Shown piece by piece: positions 7,195 through 14,721 of a DNA stretch of 64,000 nt. Under the pieces are notes generated by a model. The model was not told the origin of the DNA, did no database searches, and was given only the letters and a program-made list of their open reading frames with translations. How positions within the stretch are numbered: the first letter of the stretch is position 1; the number at the start of each line of letters is the position of its first letter. The position numbers and the translations under genes are program-made. The stretch lies in contig NZ_JASGKT010000002.1 of NCBI RefSeq assembly GCF_047600445.1, positions 124,001 through 188,000 on the forward strand, in the 5' to 3' direction. The stretch comes from Piscinibacter sp047600445 (GTDB taxonomy: Bacteria; Pseudomonadota; Gammaproteobacteria; Burkholderiales; Burkholderiaceae_C).

Positions 7195-9139
7195 GAGTAC
7201 GCAAGCCGGCAATGGCGGTGGCTTAACTGTCAGTTCGCTGGTTCTTTGGTCGTTGCAAAACGACCATTGCTGGCAAGACTATTGCGGCTGCTACGTGGCA
7301 ACAACGAAGACACGCCCATACAGCCGCGGCGTGCTGGCCACCTACGGCTACGACGCGCTGAACCGGCTCACCGGCGTGGTCTACAGCCAGAGCGGGCAGA
7401 CCAGCCTGAACTACGCCTGGGCCTACGACCAGACCGGTGCGGGCTTCTCCAACGGCGTGGGCCGCCTCACCTCGGCCACCCACCCGGCCGGCTCGAGCCA
7501 GTACACCTACGACGCCCAGGGCCGGCTGCTCACCGAGACGCAGCGCGTCAGCGCCGCCAGCGGCGCCAACGCCGCGCAGGTGAGCAGCACCGTCACCTAC
7601 ACCTACGACGCGGCGGGCAACCTCACCAGCCTGACCTACCCGAGCGGGCGCAAGCTGGTCATCGGCTACACCGGCGGCCAGCCCAGCTCGCTCGCCCTGG
7701 CGCCGGATGGCAGCAGCGCCGCCACCAGCCTGCTCAGCCAGATCCAGTGGGAGCCCTTCGGCGGCCCGCGCAGCTGGCTGTGGCAGATGGCCAGCGGCAC
7801 GCGGCAGCACAGCTGGATCTACGACAGCTCGGGCCGCCTGGTGCGCCAGAACCTGGGCGACAGCCTGCGCGACATCAGCTACGACGCGGCCGACCGCATC
7901 ACCGGCTACCAGCACTACGACGCCACCACCGGCGCGGCCCAGGCGGCGCTGGACCAGAGCTTCAGCTACGACGAGCTGGGGCGCCTGAGCGGCATCACCA
8001 CGGCCTCGGCCAGCTGGAGCATCGGCTACGACGCCAACGGCAACCGCACCGGCCTCACCCTCAACGGCACCACCAGCGCCTACACCACCGCCAGCACCAG
8101 CAACCGGCTGACCAGCACCACCAACCCGGCCCGCAGCTTCGGCTACGACAACGCCGGCAACACCGTCAGCGACACCTACACCGCCACCTACAACCTGGCC
8201 GGGCGCATGGCCACGCTGCTCAAGGCGGGAACCACCTCCACCTACAGCGTCGACGGCTTCGGGCGAAGGGTGCGCAAGTTCGACAACACAGGCCCGGCCA
8301 GCACGGTGCTGTTCGTCTACGACCAGCAGGGCCAGCTGCTGGGCGAGTACAACTCAAACGGCACGGCGATCCGGGAGTACGTGTGGCTGGGCAATACCCC
8401 AGTGGCGGTCTTTACGCCGGACCCGGCCAACGCGGCTAACCCGCCGCTGGCTTACTACATCCACACCGACCACCTGGCCACGCCGCGCATCGTGCTCAAC
8501 ACCGCGGGGCAGCAGCGCTGGAGCTGGCTGGCCGAGCCCTTCGGCACCACTGCGCCGAACGCCAACCCGCAGGGCCTCGGTGCCTTCGCCTTCTTCCTGC
8601 GTCACCCGGGCCAGTACGCCGACGCCGAGAGCGGGCTGTTCTACAACTACTTCCGCGACTACGATGCTTCCATGGGGAGGTATGTCCAGAGTGATCCTAT
8701 CGGGCTCGCAGGCGGCATCAATACTTATGGGTATGTGGGTGACAACCCGCTGAGCTACTCGGACCCCGACGGACTTCAGCCTGTGCCGGCGATTCCGATT
8801 CCTGCACCTGCCATGTCGCTCGCACCTTGGGTTGCGCCGGCAGCGGCGGCGACTGCCGTCGGGGTTGGTAGCTATTGGTTGACTGATCGCTATGTGAACC
8901 CGTGGTTGCAGCCTTACATCAGTCGCGGTATCGACTGGTGCATGAGTGTGAGCGGCGATGCCGCCGAGTGCGAGAAGGAGTGGCGATGGGCTCGTGCCGA
9001 ATGCACGGAGCTGATTCGCGGGCAGCAAGTAACCGGTAGGCGACGTGGGCGCGGAGTTACGGGCGGCTATGTGGACGTCGAGTCTTGCGCACGCGGCCTT
9101 GTCAGTGAGCGTTGTGGTGGGAACAAGGTGGAGCGATGA
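7184..9139 (+). CDS. Rhs protein, N-terminally truncated, with variable C-terminal tail
   Basis: The longest Rhs copy here, 651 codons. Homology starts near 7330 (LATYGYDALNRLTG). The first 45 codons come from unrelated sequence overlapping the previous gene, with no signal peptide or upstream Rhs region, so the start is doubtful. YD repeats run to the core end (HTDHLATPRIV, QSDPIGLAGG, DPDGL at about 8773). The tail has a Pro/Ala-rich hydrophobic stretch, then ECEKEWRWARAEC, an Arg-rich turn and the ending CARGLVSERCGGNKVER. I know that ending as a recurrent Rhs tail motif but not its activity. Its stop overlaps the next gene by ATGA. Confidence 0.8.
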   Translation: MMFESTQAGNGGGLTVSSLVLWSLQNDHCWQDYCGCYVATTKTRPYSRGVLATYGYDALNRLTGVVYSQSGQTSLNYAWAYDQTGAGFSNGVGRLTSATHPAGSSQYTYDAQGRLLTETQRVSAASGANAAQVSSTVTYTYDAAGNLTSLTYPSGRKLVIGYTGGQPSSLALAPDGSSAATSLLSQIQWEPFGGPRSWLWQMASGTRQHSWIYDSSGRLVRQNLGDSLRDISYDAADRITGYQHYDATTGAAQAALDQSFSYDELGRLSGITTASASWSIGYDANGNRTGLTLNGTTSAYTTASTSNRLTSTTNPARSFGYDNAGNTVSDTYTATYNLAGRMATLLKAGTTSTYSVDGFGRRVRKFDNTGPASTVLFVYDQQGQLLGEYNSNGTAIREYVWLGNTPVAVFTPDPANAANPPLAYYIHTDHLATPRIVLNTAGQQRWSWLAEPFGTTAPNANPQGLGAFAFFLRHPGQYADAESGLFYNYFRDYDASMGRYVQSDPIGLAGGINTYGYVGDNPLSYSDPDGLQPVPAIPIPAPAMSLAPWVAPAAAATAVGVGSYWLTDRYVNPWLQPYISRGIDWCMSVSGDAAECEKEWRWARAECTELIRGQQVTGRRRGRGVTGGYVDVESCARGLVSERCGGNKVER

Positions 9140-9672
9140 ATCAAAATGTTTTACCCGCAAGGCGACCAACCAGTGAAACTGAACTCGAGGCGATCTCGCG
9201 TAAGGCCCATGACTTTGCGAAGAAAGGGCAGTACGAGGAAGCACTATTGATCTGTGAGTGGTTGCTCGAAGAGTCATCAACGCAAGTTGCTGGGTTGCGT
9301 CGCCGTGCGTCGGTTTTTGAGCAAAGCGGAAACCTAGAGCAAGCCATTGAGGACCTGGAGGGGATACTGACATTGGGCATTGAAGAGCCGGCAGACATGT
9401 ACCAGCTCGGGCTGCTCTACTTGCAAGCCTGCCGGCACATAGAAGCCGAAATAGTCCTCAGCAAGGCAGTCCGGGTTTCATTGCACGAAGGCTTTTCCTA
9501 CTACCTCAATTCCTGTCGACTTCTCCGAGCGGAAGCACTCCTGCGACAGCGGAGGGGACGCGAAGCTCTTGCCGAACTTGCAGAGGTACCAAAGGGCTTC
9601 TCAGTCTACGTCTACGGGAGCGGGAATCGCACGCAAGAGGGCATGACTGCTGAGGCTCAGGCGATGAACTGA
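9136..9672 (+). CDS. TPR-like protein, putative immunity protein
   Basis: A 178-aa soluble helical protein. The ATG at 9136 overlaps the Rhs stop (ATGA) and is preferred to an in-frame ATG 24 bases upstream. Repeating helix pairs such as AHDFAKKGQYEEALLICEWL, SGNLEQAIEDLEGILTLG and MYQLGLLYLQACRHIEAEIV have the Ala/Gly/Leu spacing of tetratricopeptide repeats. Position directly behind an Rhs tail suggests an immunity function. A general scaffold role cannot be excluded. Confidence 0.7.
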   Translation: MNQNVLPARRPTSETELEAISRKAHDFAKKGQYEEALLICEWLLEESSTQVAGLRRRASVFEQSGNLEQAIEDLEGILTLGIEEPADMYQLGLLYLQACRHIEAEIVLSKAVRVSLHEGFSYYLNSCRLLRAEALLRQRRGREALAELAEVPKGFSVYVYGSGNRTQEGMTAEAQAMN

Positions 9673-9736
9673 CCGAGGGGGCGGGTCAGGTCTTGCCTTT
9701 CCCATCACCAGGCTTCCGACGGGGAGTGAGTGAACA

Positions 9737-9907
9737 ATGAGCATCAAGCGCGTCTTCTGCGTCGGTGCTGCGCTGGCCGTCCTCGGCGCGGGTGCTCAAA
9801 CTCTGCCCGCCCCGCCCGCGTCGCCCGCACCGGTGACCAACTACAAGTACGACGCCAACGGCAAAGTGAGCAATGAAGTATCCGTATCTGAACATCTACT
9901 TGGATGA
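9737..9907 (+). pseudogene. Rhs N-terminal fragment with signal peptide
   Basis: From ATG 9737 the frame reads MSIKRVFCVGAALAVLGAGA, a clear signal peptide, then a Pro/Ala linker and the YD-like TNYKYDANGK. At 9863 it joins the 301-bp repeat and shifts into non-Rhs sequence, stopping at 9905-9907. It is the only trace in the window of an exported Rhs start, and shows the family was probably secreted through Sec. It is too short to function. Confidence 0.7.
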
Positions 9908-10163
9908 TGACCAGAATCTTTGCTTCGCCAAAGTTGAACGGCTGGGAGAGAACCCGCGCTTGGTCATTGACGTGACACTCGACGAGATGAAGGTGTGTTC
10001 TCTCGCTGAACTGCAGGAAAAGGTCGGCGGCACGGTCGTCGGGCTGTTGAAGATCTGGAACAAAGAGCTGTTCGCAGACTGGGACTCTGGCAAGACAAAC
10101 AAGAAGGTATAGCGATGGTGGCTACAAGCGAACCACTTGCTCCATGCCATGCACTTGCAACCC
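9863..10163 (+). repeat. 301-bp direct repeat, copy 2 (partner 1141-1441)
   Basis: It starts exactly where the Rhs N-terminal fragment ends and finishes where Rhs core sequence resumes (CTTGCAACCC, then GCAAAGCC). Both borders are therefore Rhs recombination joints. Confidence 0.9.
9873..10112 (+). CDS. 79-aa protein, orphan second copy of the putative immunity gene
   Basis: 78 of 79 residues match the protein at 1151-1390. Here the gene is not preceded by the Cys-rich tail but by the Rhs signal-peptide fragment, and it is followed by a different Rhs tail. The frame is intact and differences in the surrounding repeat are few, so the duplication looks recent or the copy is under selection. 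An orphan immunity gene is the simplest reading. Confidence 0.7.
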   Translation: MKYPYLNIYLDDDQNLCFAKVERLGENPRLVIDVTLDEMKVCSLAELQEKVGGTVVGLLKIWNKELFADWDSGKTNKKV

Positions 10164-10800
10164 GCAAAGCCTGGGAACGTTCACCTTCAACCTGCGCTGC
10201 CCGGGCCAGTACGCCGACGCCGAGAGCGGGCTGTTCTACAACTACTTCCGCGACTACGATGCTTCCACAGGCAGGTACGCTCAAAGCGATCCCATCGGGC
10301 TCGCAGGCGGCATCAATACTTACGCATATGTGGGTGGGAACCCGGTGTCGTTCAAAGATCCGTCGGGGCTGGTGGCTTGGTCCGGGACAGTGGGTAGTGG
10401 AGGCATCATTGATGGCATCGAAGCTGCGCTCTTTACCTTCGATCTGACGTCGGAATGCAAGTGCGGCGTCAAGGCCCACATCAAAGGCTACGTTCCTACG
10501 CTGGCGGCGGGAGTGGGGCTGAAGTACACCGCCAACTCTTCCCCCGCGTCATTCACGGACGTACTCCCTTGCCCCAAGACAGGCATCGCGAATGGTTGGG
10601 CAGGCGCTATCTCGGCAACCTCTGCGGTTGGTGGAGGTGCGTCATGGGGAGCCATGAGGATTGGTAGCCTCTCCTCTGGTTGGCCGTCATTGAGTGGGCC
10701 TGTGTATGGCCTAGACATTTCGGCGGGTGTATTTCTCGGCCGAGGGGTAGTGACGAGTTCCGAGATCACTAAGTGCGATGACTGTGAGTTGCCAAAATGA
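10144..10800 (+). pseudogene. Rhs core remnant with glycine-rich hydrophobic tail
   Basis: Rhs homology starts at 10163 (NPQSLGTFTFNLR) directly after the 301-bp repeat and runs through QSDPIGLAGG to DPSGL near 10368. The tail is about 145 residues: an early ECKCGVKAHIKGYVP, then many Gly/Ser/Ala with alternating hydrophobics (TLAAGVGLKYT, GWAGAISATSAVGGG, GLDISAGVFLGRG) and a final KCDDCELPK. The composition could suit a membrane-active or beta-rich domain, but I recognise no family. The stop overlaps a two-helix membrane protein gene. Without an N-terminus it is likely an orphan module. Confidence 0.7.
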
Positions 10801-10988
10801 GTACCTTCCGGCGCTTGCGATCTGCAGCCATCATCAGCGTTATCGCGCTGTTCCTAATGGCCGTCATCGACATGTTTTTGGGCATGGACTGGGCTGGAAG
10901 TCTGATGTCACCCCTGGTGGTCCTGCCAGTTTTCGTCATTGCTTACCTGACCGCGCCGTTGGTCGTCAGATACTTCGATGACAAGTGA
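10797..10988 (+). CDS. 63-aa membrane protein, putative immunity protein
   Basis: The ATG overlaps the stop of the Rhs tail (ATGA). Two hydrophobic helices (SAAIISVIALFLMAVIDMFL and SPLVVLPVFVIAYLTAPLVV) flank a short turn, with a basic N-terminus (MSTFRRLR) and a charged C-terminus (RYFDDK). Size, topology and coupling fit a membrane immunity protein against a membrane-acting tail; the function is inferred from context only. Confidence 0.65.
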   Translation: MSTFRRLRSAAIISVIALFLMAVIDMFLGMDWAGSLMSPLVVLPVFVIAYLTAPLVVRYFDDK

Positions 10989-11345
10989 ATGCTTGTTGAC
11001 TACGCTGACCACCTAGCCACTCTGCGCATCGTACTCAACACCGCTGGGCAGCAGCGCTGGCGTTGGCCGGCCGAGCCCTTTGGCACCTCCGCGCCCGACA
11101 CCAACCCCCAGAGCCTTGGCGCCTTCGCCTTCAATCTGCGTTTCCCAGGCCAATACGCCGACGCCGAGAGCGGGATGTTCTACAACCACTTCCGCGATCA
11201 CGATGCCTCCACCGGACGCTATGCTCAGCCAGATCCCAATCGGGCTGCAAGGCGGAAATCAATACGTACAGCTATGTGGGGAGCAACCCTGCCTCGTTTT
11301 CAAGAGCGGCTTCCAGCTTTGGGTTCGCGCTATTCCGTCCGCGCG
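10989..11345 (+). pseudogene. degenerate Rhs core remnant
   Basis: Rhs homology runs from DHLATLRIVLNTAGQQ through FRDHDASTGRYAQPD. Two single-base insertions near 11239 and 11254 then shift the frame; correcting them gives IGLQGG, INTYSYVGSNPASF. Several conserved residues are changed (RYAQPDP for RYAQSDP, HF for YF). There is no tail/immunity pair; the remnant ends in and overlaps the 3' end of hexR, marking the island boundary. Confidence 0.8.
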
Positions 11346-12208
11346 TAGCGCTTCGCCCGCAGGTTCTTCTTGATCTCCTGCAGCGTCGCGCGCAGTTCGC
11401 CGGGCAGGCGCAGCGCGACGGCGGTGGTCAGCACGTCGATCACCGTCAGGTGCAGCAGCCGCGACACCATCGGGCTGTAGCGGTCGTAGTCCTCGGGGTG
11501 GTCGACGGCGAGCAGGATCTGCGTCGCGCCGCCCTGGCCCATCTGCGCCAGCGGCGAGCCGCTGGCGGTGATGAAGATGGCGGTGGCGCCCTTGCGGCGG
11601 GCGATCTCGGCCACGTCGAGCAGGTCGCGGCTGCGCCCGGAGTTGCTGATGATCACCGCGCAGTCGCCCGGGCCGAGCATGGTGGCGCTCATCACCTGCA
11701 CGTGGCCGTCGACCACGGCCGTGGCGTGCACGCCGAGGCGGAAGAACTTGTGCTGCGCGTCCGCCGCGACGATGCCCGAGTTGCCGACGCCGTAGAACTC
11801 GATGCGCTTGCCGGCGCGGCCGGCGTCCGCCAGCGCGGCGATGGCGCGCTCGAAGGCGTGGCCGGCGGCGTCGTTGCGGTACTTGAGCAGCGCGCTGACG
11901 CTGTTGTCGATCACCTTGACGAGGATGTCGCCGGTCTTGTCGTCTTCGTCGACCGCGCGGTGCACGAAGGGCACGCCTTCGTTGACGCTGCCGGCGAGCT
12001 TGCGCTTGAAGTCGGCCAGGCCGTCGTAGCCGACGCTGCGGCAGAAGCGCACCACCGTCGGCTTGCTGACGTGGGCGCGCTCCGCGAGCTCGGCCACCGG
12101 CAGCGTCGCGAAGGCGCGCGGGTCGGCCAGCAGCAATTTGGCGACACGCTGTTCGGCCGGCGGCAGGGCAGGGATCGAAGCCTCGACACGATCGAGCATG
12201 TCGCTCAC
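11330..12208 (-). CDS. hexR: MurR/RpiR-family regulator, HexR-like
   Basis: A 292-aa repressor with an N-terminal helix-turn-helix (residues ~20-70: LPVAELAERAHVSKPTVVRF) and a C-terminal SIS sugar-phosphate-binding domain (FYGVGNSGIVAADAQHKF, VIISNSGRSRDLLDV). In proteobacteria HexR senses 2-keto-3-deoxy-6-phosphogluconate and controls zwf and Entner-Doudoroff genes. Here it follows zwf with a 4-base overlap (GTG 12208 on the zwf stop). An internal ATG at 12199 is an alternative start. Adjacency to zwf supports the HexR assignment; I did not find a convincing operator by eye. Its last codons are overlapped by an Rhs remnant, but the protein looks full length. Confidence 0.8.
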   Translation of the reverse strand: MSDMLDRVEASIPALPPAEQRVAKLLLADPRAFATLPVAELAERAHVSKPTVVRFCRSVGYDGLADFKRKLAGSVNEGVPFVHRAVDEDDKTGDILVKVIDNSVSALLKYRNDAAGHAFERAIAALADAGRAGKRIEFYGVGNSGIVAADAQHKFFRLGVHATAVVDGHVQVMSATMLGPGDCAVIISNSGRSRDLLDVAEIARRKGATAIFITASGSPLAQMGQGGATQILLAVDHPEDYDRYSPMVSRLLHLTVIDVLTTAVALRLPGELRATLQEIKKNLRAKRYARTE

Positions 12209-13650
12209 TGCTCCTCCGCCCACGCAAAACCATCGCGCGCGACGAGCGCGCTGGCCGCGGCCGGCCCCCAGGTGCCTGCCGCGTAGGGGCGCGGCGCGGC
12301 GTCGTCCTGCGCCCAGGCGGCCAGCACCGGCTCGACCCAGCGCCACGCCTGCTCCTGCTCGTCGCTGCGCACGAACAGGTTGAGCCGCCCGGCGATCGCG
12401 TCGAGCAGCAGCCGCTCGTAGGCGCCGACGCGGTTCTCGGCGAAGGCCTTGTCGAAGTCGAGGTCGAGGAACACCGGCGCCAGCGCGTCGCTGGTGCCCG
12501 CGCCCTTGGCGGCCAGCAGGTGCAGCTCCAGCCCGTCTTCCGGCTGCAGCTTGATCACCAGCCTGTTGGGCGGGTTCAGGCCCGGGAAGATGCTGTGCGG
12601 CGCGGGGCGGAAGTTGACGACGATCTGCGCGTCGCGCGCCGCCAGGCGCTTGCCGGTGCGCAGGTAGAAGGGCACGCCGGCCCAGCGCCAGTTGCGCACC
12701 TCGGTGCGCAGCGCGACGAAGGTCTCGGTGCGGCTGTCGGCCGGCACCTTGGGCTCCTCCAGGTAGCCCGGCGCGGCGGCGCCGTCGCAGTTGCCGGCGC
12801 GGTACTGGCCGCGCACCACGTCGCGCGCCACGCTCTCGGGCGTGAAGGGCTCGAGCGAGCGCAGCACCTTCAGCTTCTCGTCGCGGATCGCGTCGGCGTC
12901 GTTGCTGCTCGGCGGCTCCATCGCCACCATGGTCAGCAGTTGCAGCGCGTGGTTCTGGATCATGTCGCGCAAGGCGCCGGTGCGGTCGTAGAAGTCGCCG
13001 CGCGTGCCCACGCCCAGGCTCTCGGCCAGCGTGATCTGGATGTTGGCGATGCTCTCGCGCCGCCACAGCGGCTCGAACAGGGCGTTGCCGAAGCGCAGCG
13101 CCATCAGGTTCTGCACCGCCGGCTTGCCGAGGTAGTGGTCGATGCGCAGCGCCTGGTCCTCGCGCAGCGCGGCGCGCACCACGCGGTTGATCTCCTGCGC
13201 GCTGGCGAGGTCGTGGCCGAGCGGCTTTTCCAGCACCACGCGCACGTTCGGCCCGTTCAGCCCGACGCGGCCGAGCTGCTCGACGATCTGCGGAAACAGG
13301 TGCGGGCTGGTGGCCAGGAACAGCACCACGGTGTCGGCGTTGCGCTGCGCCAGCCACGCCTTCAGCCCGGCGTAGTGCTCGGGCAGCGAGAGGTCCATGC
13401 GGCGGTAGTGCAGCAGCGCGGCGAAGCGCGCGAACTCCTCGCCGCTCGGGCGCTTGGCGCTTTCCACCTCGATGAAGCGCTCTTCGATGAAGCGGCGGTA
13501 GTCGTCGTCGCTGCGCTCGTCGCGCGCCACCGAGAGGATGCGCCCGCCCTCGGGCAGCTTGCCGTGCCGCCAGGCCTGGAACAGCGCGGGCATCAGCTTG
13601 CGCCAGGTGAGGTCGCCGGTGCCGCCGAAGAAGACGAGGTCGAAGGACAT
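12205..13650 (-). CDS. zwf: glucose-6-phosphate 1-dehydrogenase
   Basis: A 481-aa enzyme oxidising glucose 6-phosphate to 6-phosphogluconolactone with NADP+ (or NAD+). The N-terminal nucleotide-binding loop reads FFGGTGDLTWRKLMPALF and the substrate-binding/active-site motif RIDHYLGKPAVQNL is intact, followed by the ANIQITLAESLGVGTRG region. The length is normal. ATG 13650 fits the family start; longer upstream readings are non-homologous. It is divergent from tal-pgi across 123 bases and co-transcribed with hexR. Confidence 0.95.
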   Translation of the reverse strand: MSFDLVFFGGTGDLTWRKLMPALFQAWRHGKLPEGGRILSVARDERSDDDYRRFIEERFIEVESAKRPSGEEFARFAALLHYRRMDLSLPEHYAGLKAWLAQRNADTVVLFLATSPHLFPQIVEQLGRVGLNGPNVRVVLEKPLGHDLASAQEINRVVRAALREDQALRIDHYLGKPAVQNLMALRFGNALFEPLWRRESIANIQITLAESLGVGTRGDFYDRTGALRDMIQNHALQLLTMVAMEPPSSNDADAIRDEKLKVLRSLEPFTPESVARDVVRGQYRAGNCDGAAAPGYLEEPKVPADSRTETFVALRTEVRNWRWAGVPFYLRTGKRLAARDAQIVVNFRPAPHSIFPGLNPPNRLVIKLQPEDGLELHLLAAKGAGTSDALAPVFLDLDFDKAFAENRVGAYERLLLDAIAGRLNLFVRSDEQEQAWRWVEPVLAAWAQDDAAPRPYAAGTWGPAAASALVARDGFAWAEEQ

Positions 13651-13773
13651 GACGGGCCGGCGCCTGGGGCGACGTAACAAAGTTTCTTCAAAGATGATGC
13701 ATGGGTTTCCTGCACCGGTCAACGCGCGGGTTCTAATACGCCTGCCGGCGCGTGCCGGACGATTCTTGCGGCC
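13651..13773. promoter_or_regulatory. divergent zwf / tal control region
   Basis: This 123-base gap serves both zwf (minus) and tal (plus). A TAATAC hexamer at 13735-13740 lies 33 bases before the tal ATG and could be its -10; I see no good -35. The AT-richer stretch around 13675-13700 (AACAAAGTTTCTTCAAAG) stands out from the GC-rich background and is the likeliest place for regulator binding. No clear HexR palindrome is visible. Confidence 0.4.
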
Positions 13774-14721
13774 ATGAACCAGCTCGACCAGCTCAAGCAA
13801 TTCACCACCGTCGTCGCCGACACCGGCAATTTCAGGCAGCTTGCCGCCTTCGCGCCGCGCGACGCCACCACCAACCCCTCGCTGATCCTCAAGGCGGTGC
13901 AGCAGCCCGACTACGCGCCGCTGCTGGCCGAGACCGTGGCGGCGCACCGCGGCCAGCCGCTCGACCAGATCGTCGACAACGTGCTGGTGCGCTTCGGACG
14001 CGAGATCCTGGGCGTGGTGCCGGGGCGCGTGTCCACCGAGGTCGACGCGCGGCTGTCCTTCGACACCGCCGCGACGGTGGCGCGCGCGCGCCGCATCGTC
14101 GCGATGTACGAAGACGCCGGCATCGCGCGCGAGCGCGTGCTGATCAAGATCGCCGCCACCTGGGAGGGCATCCAGGCGGCGCGCATCCTCGAGCACGAGG
14201 GCACGCACTGCAACCTGACGCTGCTGTTCGCCTTCTGCCAGGCGGTGGCCTGCGGCGAGGCCGGCGTGCGGCTGATCTCGCCCTTCGTCGGGCGCATCCA
14301 CGACTGGCACAAGAAGGCCGCCGGCGCCGCCTGGGACGAGGCGGCCAACGCCGGCGCCGCCGACCCCGGCGTGAAGTCGGTGGCGCAGATCTACACCTAC
14401 TACAAGAAGTTCGGCATCGACACCGAGGTGATGGGCGCGAGCTTCCGCAACACCGGCCAGATCCTCGCGCTGGCCGGCTGCGACCTGCTGACCATCAGCC
14501 CCGAGCTGCTGGCGCAACTGCAATCCGGCAGCGCGCCGGTGGCGCGCGCGCTCGACCCGGCCGCCGCCGCCAAGGCGGCCATCCACGCGGTGACCTACAA
14601 CGAAGCGAGCTTCCGCTGGGCGCTCAACGAGGACGCGATGGCGACCGAGAAGCTCGCCGAGGGCATCCGCGCCTTCGCGGCGGACGCCGTCAAGCTCGAC
14701 CGCATGATCGAGGCGCTGTGA
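13774..14721 (+). CDS. tal: transaldolase
   Basis: A 315-aa TalB-type transaldolase of the non-oxidative pentose phosphate pathway, moving a dihydroxyacetone unit from sedoheptulose 7-phosphate to glyceraldehyde 3-phosphate. Family motifs are DATTNPSLILKA at the N-terminus, the Schiff-base Lys in VLIKIAATWEGIQAARIL, and the phosphate-binding region ISPFVGRIHDWH. The stop overlaps the pgi start (TGATG), indicating translational coupling. Confidence 0.96.
   Translation: MNQLDQLKQFTTVVADTGNFRQLAAFAPRDATTNPSLILKAVQQPDYAPLLAETVAAHRGQPLDQIVDNVLVRFGREILGVVPGRVSTEVDARLSFDTAATVARARRIVAMYEDAGIARERVLIKIAATWEGIQAARILEHEGTHCNLTLLFAFCQAVACGEAGVRLISPFVGRIHDWHKKAAGAAWDEAANAGAADPGVKSVAQIYTYYKKFGIDTEVMGASFRNTGQILALAGCDLLTISPELLAQLQSGSAPVARALDPAAAAKAAIHAVTYNEASFRWALNEDAMATEKLAEGIRAFAADAVKLDRMIEAL

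Noticed and set aside
7247..7266. Intrinsic terminator after the membrane immunity gene
   Set aside because: The 8-bp stem with loop GCAA is perfect but has no following T-run and lies inside the open Rhs frame.
10989..11348. A sixth tail/immunity pair
   Set aside because: The core is frameshifted and ends in hexR without any tail or small downstream gene.
13651..13773. HexR operator in the zwf/tal gap
   Set aside because: I could not find a clear palindrome resembling known HexR sites; only an AT-richer stretch is visible.
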